In this document: positions 59,901-64,000 of the stretch, piece by piece
Position numbering within the stretch: position 1 is the stretch's first letter
Layout: each line of letters begins with the position of its first letter
DNA from: Nocardioides sp.
GTDB lineage: Bacteria > Actinomycetota > Actinomycetes > Propionibacteriales > Nocardioidaceae
Direction: 5' to 3'
Length of the DNA stretch: 64,000 bases
NCBI GenBank assembly: GCA_037045645.1
Contig: JBAOIH010000001.1
Coordinates: forward strand, 2,229,288 to 2,293,287
Position numbers and translations under genes: made by a program
Notes under the pieces: model-generated
Databases searched by the model: none
Told to the model about the DNA's origin: nothing
What the model saw: only the letters and a program-made list of their open reading frames with translations

Positions 59901-61451
59901 TCAGCCAATCGCGGCCGCCACTGCCGCCCTCACCGCGTTGTCGTCCACCGCGGACGCGAGTCGGTGAAGCGCTCCGACCCGAAGCCGGTCAGTCAGGCTG
60001 TCCTCGGTGACCTCATCTGGCAAGCCGCTACGGATCCACTCCGTTGCGTTCATCGAGGAGCCATCGTCGTAGAGCGTTGCGAAGATCGCGGCAGGGTCCT
60101 CCACCCCGCGTGCGAGCACCTCGACGAGATCCTCGAAGTCCTGTGCAGAGATCACCCGAACGGGTGTTCGCGACGAAGCTGCGGGTGTCGTCGTGGCGGG
60201 AGCGACAATCGGAACCCCGACGTAGGTTCGTCCGCCCACCCGCGTCGTGACGTGCCTGTCCAGAGTGACGACAAGGCCGAACACCGGGATGTCGACCCCT
60301 GCCAGGTGTTTCGCTGACGCATCGACCTGGTCGAAGGCGCCCTGGTAGAGGTCGTCAATCAGCGAGCGATCGTCCCAAAGCCGGAGTTGGGCGGTGAGTG
60401 CCTGAAGTGTCGTCTTCGACTCAACTACCAGCACGAAGTTGCCGTCAGGCGGCATGAGCAAGAAGTCGGCTCTCGATGTGCGGGGGTCAGCATCTTCATC
60501 TAGGTCGGTAACTATCCAGCCGTCCGGCAGGCTCTCAGCGGCGATCCGCTGAAGGTATCCCTCGAACGCTGCCCCGGCGGCCTCTGTTCGCTCGCGCGTC
60601 CTCGCGGAGGCATCTGCACGGATCAACCGTATGTACAGTCCCGCGGTGCTCAGGGCGGACTCCAAATGCACCCGTGACGGAATAACGAGAGCATCGTCTG
60701 GCAGCCGGATGATCGGGAACCGCACGAGCGGCCCCAATCCACGAATAACGTCTTCACCAAGTCGTCGCTCGTCGTCACTGACGGCCTGTCGAATGCCGTC
60801 AAGGTCGGCGCTGAGGAGGTCAATGGACCGCGTCATGATGTAACCAACAGCCTCGGGCAGTTGGCCCAAGCGGGCGGCGGCGATCGTCCCATCGGGTCCG
60901 ATCAACCCACTCATACCCATGACGCCGACGATCAGGTCCGTCAGCTCCATGCCCAACAAGTCTCGCCAAGCTGCACGCCCGATCTTGCCGGTCTCGGTGT
61001 CGGGGGCCAGAACCGCCAGCACCCGATGAATGTCAGCAAGCAGGGCCGATTGCCCGATGAGCTGCTGGGGAAGCATCCTGGCCATCGCGGCGTCAGTCAG
61101 ATCGGTTCCGGCCCTCTTCATCAGTTCGGGGTCGACGACCTGCATCAGTCGGCTGCCAATCACACTCAACTGGTCGACGGAAATCGTCGTGGCACCTGAT
61201 GTTAGAGCGGCCTCGTGCACAAGCCTGCTGACGATGAAGGGCTCCAGTGAGTTCGACGACCCCAGCCCTGCAATTATCGAAGCGGCCGAGTAGTCCGCCA
61301 CCTGTTCGCGGAATTCCGCGAGGGTAGGCACCCCCGACATGTCTCGCATCAACCTCCGCTTCTGTGCCCGGCCCAGGTTGGACTCCGCGAGCCCCAGCGC
61401 GCTCAGTCGCGCTCGGTTGCGAGCTTTCCGCTCCCGATTCCTCGTTGACAT
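59901..61451 (-). CDS. Hypothetical protein with a PD-(D/E)XK-like core
   Basis: This 516-residue protein has no family I recognise. A helical N-terminal half starts MSTRNRERKARNRARLSALG. It is followed (~residues 330-350) by RADFLLMPPDGNFVLVVESK, whose D and E-x-K spacing fits a PD-(D/E)XK nuclease fold. It lies 30 bases after the helicase and 165 bases before the methyltransferase, in the same direction, so it probably belongs to that module, perhaps as its effector. ATG 61451 is the only ATG near the start. Confidence 0.6.
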   Translation of the reverse strand: MSTRNRERKARNRARLSALGLAESNLGRAQKRRLMRDMSGVPTLAEFREQVADYSAASIIAGLGSSNSLEPFIVSRLVHEAALTSGATTISVDQLSVIGSRLMQVVDPELMKRAGTDLTDAAMARMLPQQLIGQSALLADIHRVLAVLAPDTETGKIGRAAWRDLLGMELTDLIVGVMGMSGLIGPDGTIAAARLGQLPEAVGYIMTRSIDLLSADLDGIRQAVSDDERRLGEDVIRGLGPLVRFPIIRLPDDALVIPSRVHLESALSTAGLYIRLIRADASARTRERTEAAGAAFEGYLQRIAAESLPDGWIVTDLDEDADPRTSRADFLLMPPDGNFVLVVESKTTLQALTAQLRLWDDRSLIDDLYQGAFDQVDASAKHLAGVDIPVFGLVVTLDRHVTTRVGGRTYVGVPIVAPATTTPAASSRTPVRVISAQDFEDLVEVLARGVEDPAAIFATLYDDGSSMNATEWIRSGLPDEVTEDSLTDRLRVGALHRLASAVDDNAVRAAVAAAIG

Positions 61452-61481
61452 CAAAACCAACCCCAGGCGATCGAAACCATC

Positions 61482-64000
61482 TCAGAACGGCTGCTTTCCC
61501 TTGGCCCATTGCTTCGCCCAGTCACCCCGTACACCCGTTGCATCAAAGTCGCCGAGGTCTGTCGTGGCAAATGGGTCATCGAGGTAGCGGACCTCGTCGT
61601 AGCTGCGCGCCCCGGGGGTCGACGCGGACGAGGGCGAGGCGGTAGCGCGGGACGGCGTTCTTGCCGGTCATCACTTCGTTGTGGGTGACGAAGAAGTCGG
61701 TGGCCCCTTCGATGCGGGCCTTGACCTCGATGCGGAACGTGTCGCCCTTCGCGTCACTGGAGAGGATGTCGAAGCCGGGGTTGTTGAACGCCTGCTCGAC
61801 GGGCTTGCGACCGAGCTCTCGCTCCCGTGCGAGGACCAGGTCGACGCCGCGGCGCTCGACTTCCTTGGTCTCCTTGGCGTGGATAGGTGCGGTCGCGGGC
61901 AGGTCGGCTTCCAGCATCCCAACGGGGAGCACGAGCGCGGCGGTGACGATGCGGGGCGGCTTGGTCGACATCGAGCTGTTGCTGGTCGAGCAACTCCAGC
62001 CGCTTTCGAAGGCGTACGTCGAGTTCGACGGCCTTGCGGTTGAGGCTCTCCGACGACTCCTTGGGCTTGTCGCCCGGCCTGCTCCTTCTCCGACGCGATG
62101 GCGGCATCGAGGAGGAGGCGGTCGCGTTCGCCTTCGAGTCGCGTGGTGACGAGGGCGCGGGCCTTGTCGCAGCTCGGCGAGTCGTCGCGGCTGGACTTCG
62201 GCGAGGTACTCAGGCAACTGGTTGGCGATGATCCAGCTCGTCGCCGTGTCCTCGGCCTCGGCGAGCCAGGGCAAAGCTGACGGGCGGCGTCGGTGGCGCG
62301 GACTGTCGGGGTGCTGCGACGCAGTCGAGGTACGGAGCAGGGCCCGGCTGGGGTGACGGTGCCGTAGCTGTCGACGTAGGCGTAGCCGAATCGTCGTGAC
62401 GACGGACCCGCCGGTGGCGTCAGCGACTTCCTCGATCGACTCCGACGAGCAGGTGCGGCTCCTCCAAGGTCGAGGAGACCAGGACGGTGCCGCGGTTGAG
62501 GGTGCCGCCGAACTGGCGGACTGCTTCGTCCATGACGGCGTCGTGGAGCGGGTGACCAGGTGCGAGCAGGTCGGCGCGGGCGACGTCCTCGGCCTGCCGA
62601 CCTTGCTCAGATTCGAAGGTCGACCCGGTCGTACTTGGTGGCGATCGGCCCCGTGCCTGCGGCCCGGATGCTGCTGCGGGCACGTTGGCGATCTCGTAGC
62701 GACCCTGCTCGCGCTTGGCGATCCGGCCGCCGAGTCGCGTGAAGCGCCGCCTTGAAGGCCAGCTCGATGTAGTGCGGCTGGAGACGGCGCGCGCGGGCTT
62801 CGTCCATCGCCGCCTCGAGCGCCTGCGAGGTCGGCCTCGGCGAGGTTGTTCGGACGCGAGGGCTCGCTCGTCGAGGAGGTCCTTGAGCCCGTCGCCGACG
62901 GTGGCGTCGATGACCTCGTGCATCTTGGCCTTCACGTCTGGGCGTTCGCCGTACTGGATGGCCTCCAGCAGGAGGTTGCGCAGCGGGGTCTCGGTGAACG
63001 CTTCGCCGAGGACGTCGAAGACCTTGCCGCCGTAGGTCTGCGCGCATCTGTTCGAGCTTCTCCAGCAGCCGGGTGAAGACCTCGCCCTCGCGGGTGTTGG
63101 AGGCAACGAGGTTCCAGAGCCGGCAGACCTCCTCTTGGCCGATGCGGTGGATGCGACCGAAGCGCTGCTCGATGCGGTTGGGGTTCCACGGGCAGGTCGT
63201 AGTTGACCATCAGGTGGGCGGCCTGGAGGTTGAGGCCCTCACCGGCGGCGTCGGTGGCGAGCAGGATCTGGCACGTCGCGGTTCTTGGTGAACTCCTCGG
63301 TGATCTGACGACGCTCGCCTCGGCGTACGCCTCCGTGGATCGCGCGGACGGCGTCGGGCTTGCCCGATCAGTGACGTGATCCGGCGATGGAGGTAGTCGA
63401 GGGTGTCGCGGTGCTCGGTGAAGATGATGAACTTGCGCGGCTCACCCGTTCGCCGTCGGTGGTCAGCGCGTTGTCCTGGAGGATCGTGGACAGTTCGGTC
63501 CACTTGCGGTCGGTCGCCGATGTCGCGCACCTGCTTGGCGGTCTTGGTCGAGGTCTGCGCAGTTCGAGCAGTTCGGCGTTCGAGCTCCTCGACGGTCTGG
63601 GCCGCGGTGGCTGCGTCGAGCAGCTCTTCCTCGATCTCCTCGATTTCCTCGGCATTGAAGTCGTCGGAGTCGAGGTCGTCGAGAGGTCGAGCCGTGGGCT
63701 CGGTCGTCGGAGTAGGTGCCGTTGAGGATCTCTTGCTTCTTGCGTTCCAGCCGTTCCGAGCGGCGCTACCAGACTGCGGTAGATCGCCTCGGGGCTGGAT
63801 GCGAGTCGGCGCTGGAGCACCGTGAGGGCGAAGCCGACGGTGTTCTTGCGCTTGCCGCCGAGCTTCTCGGCGCGGTTCATTCCCTCGCGCACGTAGTGGG
63901 TGACGTCCTCGTAGAGGTCGTACTCCAAGGCTGTCAGCGTCGTAGGGCACGGTTTCGGCGATGCGTTCCGGGAACAGCTTCTTGCCCTCGAAGGTGAGCA
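61482..64000 (-). CDS. SNF2-type helicase with DUF3883 tail (partial, many frameshifts)
   Basis: The C-terminal half of a large helicase runs off the right edge. Joining fragments across frames gives TFEGKKLFPERIAETVPYDA, GFALTVLQRRLASSPEAIYR, RKFIIFTEHRDTLDYLHRRI and the motif VI region MVNYDLP...GRIHRIGQEEVCRLWNLV. Then comes a DUF3883 nuclease-like tail (GVDLVLARERELGRKPVEQA; FNNPGFDILSSDAKGDTFRI) ending WAKQWAKGKQPF at 61482. Frames change every ~60-150 bases. The protein text stays conserved between breaks, which argues for sequence errors. It resembles DrmD-like helicases of defence islands. Confidence 0.7.

Noticed and set aside
41267..64000. Naming the modules DISARM or BREX
   Set aside because: No DUF1998 (DrmB), PglZ or BrxC-type protein is visible. 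PLD, helicase and methylase lie in separate operons, so a family name would overstate the evidence.
1..64000. CRISPR arrays
   Set aside because: No regularly spaced short direct repeats were found by eye anywhere in the window.

Overview
The window comes from a high-GC actinobacterium. Codon use, short overlapping ATGA/GTGA gene junctions, a fused long-chain acyl-CoA carboxylase type enzyme, PaaX- and tandem TetR-type regulators and a DUF4192 protein all fit Actinomycetes. A Nocardioides-like member of the Propionibacteriales is my best guess, by inference only. There is no rRNA, complete tRNA or CRISPR array.

Positions 1-31.9 kb are a catabolic region for a carboxylic acid that is activated to its CoA ester. 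It holds a KAS-II type ketosynthase, a ~1,800-residue biotin-dependent carboxylase, a ferredoxin/ferredoxin-NADP reductase fusion, a molybdopterin oxidoreductase, two AMP-forming CoA ligases and two enoyl-CoA hydratases. It also holds a Liv-type ABC importer (LivF, fused LivM-LivG, LivH and a lipoprotein binding protein), a PaaX-like regulator, an SDR dehydrogenase, a tandem TetR regulator, two acyl-CoA dehydrogenases, FadB- and FadA-like enzymes, a nitronate-monooxygenase-like flavoprotein and a SnoaL-like protein. Together they would import, activate, dehydrogenate, hydrate and thiolyse an acyl or alicyclic/aromatic-derived acid. The exact substrate cannot be read from the sequence.

Positions 31.9-36.9 kb are a scrap zone. 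Two IS3-family elements have inserted into remnants of an integrase/excisionase module, an IS21-type istA and an IS481-like transposase. It ends at a tRNA 3'-end fragment that looks like an attachment site.

Positions 37-50 kb are accessory genes on a probable genomic island: small hypotheticals, a uracil-DNA glycosylase, a PD-(D/E)XK-like protein and a truncated ADP-ribosylglycohydrolase. They also include a tightly overlapping six-gene plus-strand operon ending in a PLD nuclease and a SNF2-type helicase, followed by DUF4192. Positions 50-64 kb carry a convergent minus-strand operon: a SNF2/DUF3883 helicase (runs off the right edge), a PD-(D/E)XK-like protein, a DUF1156 adenine methyltransferase, a Swt1-HEPN/DUF499 ATPase, an RloC/PrrC-like zinc-hook ATPase and a NERD protein. 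I read both operons as anti-phage defence modules.

The sequence carries many single-base frameshifts inside otherwise well conserved proteins. Nine isolated ones fall on GAGCT(C)-like hexamers. The stretches 55.9-57.9 kb and 61.5-64.0 kb are dense with indels. I treat these genes as intact genes with likely sequencing errors and give full spans.
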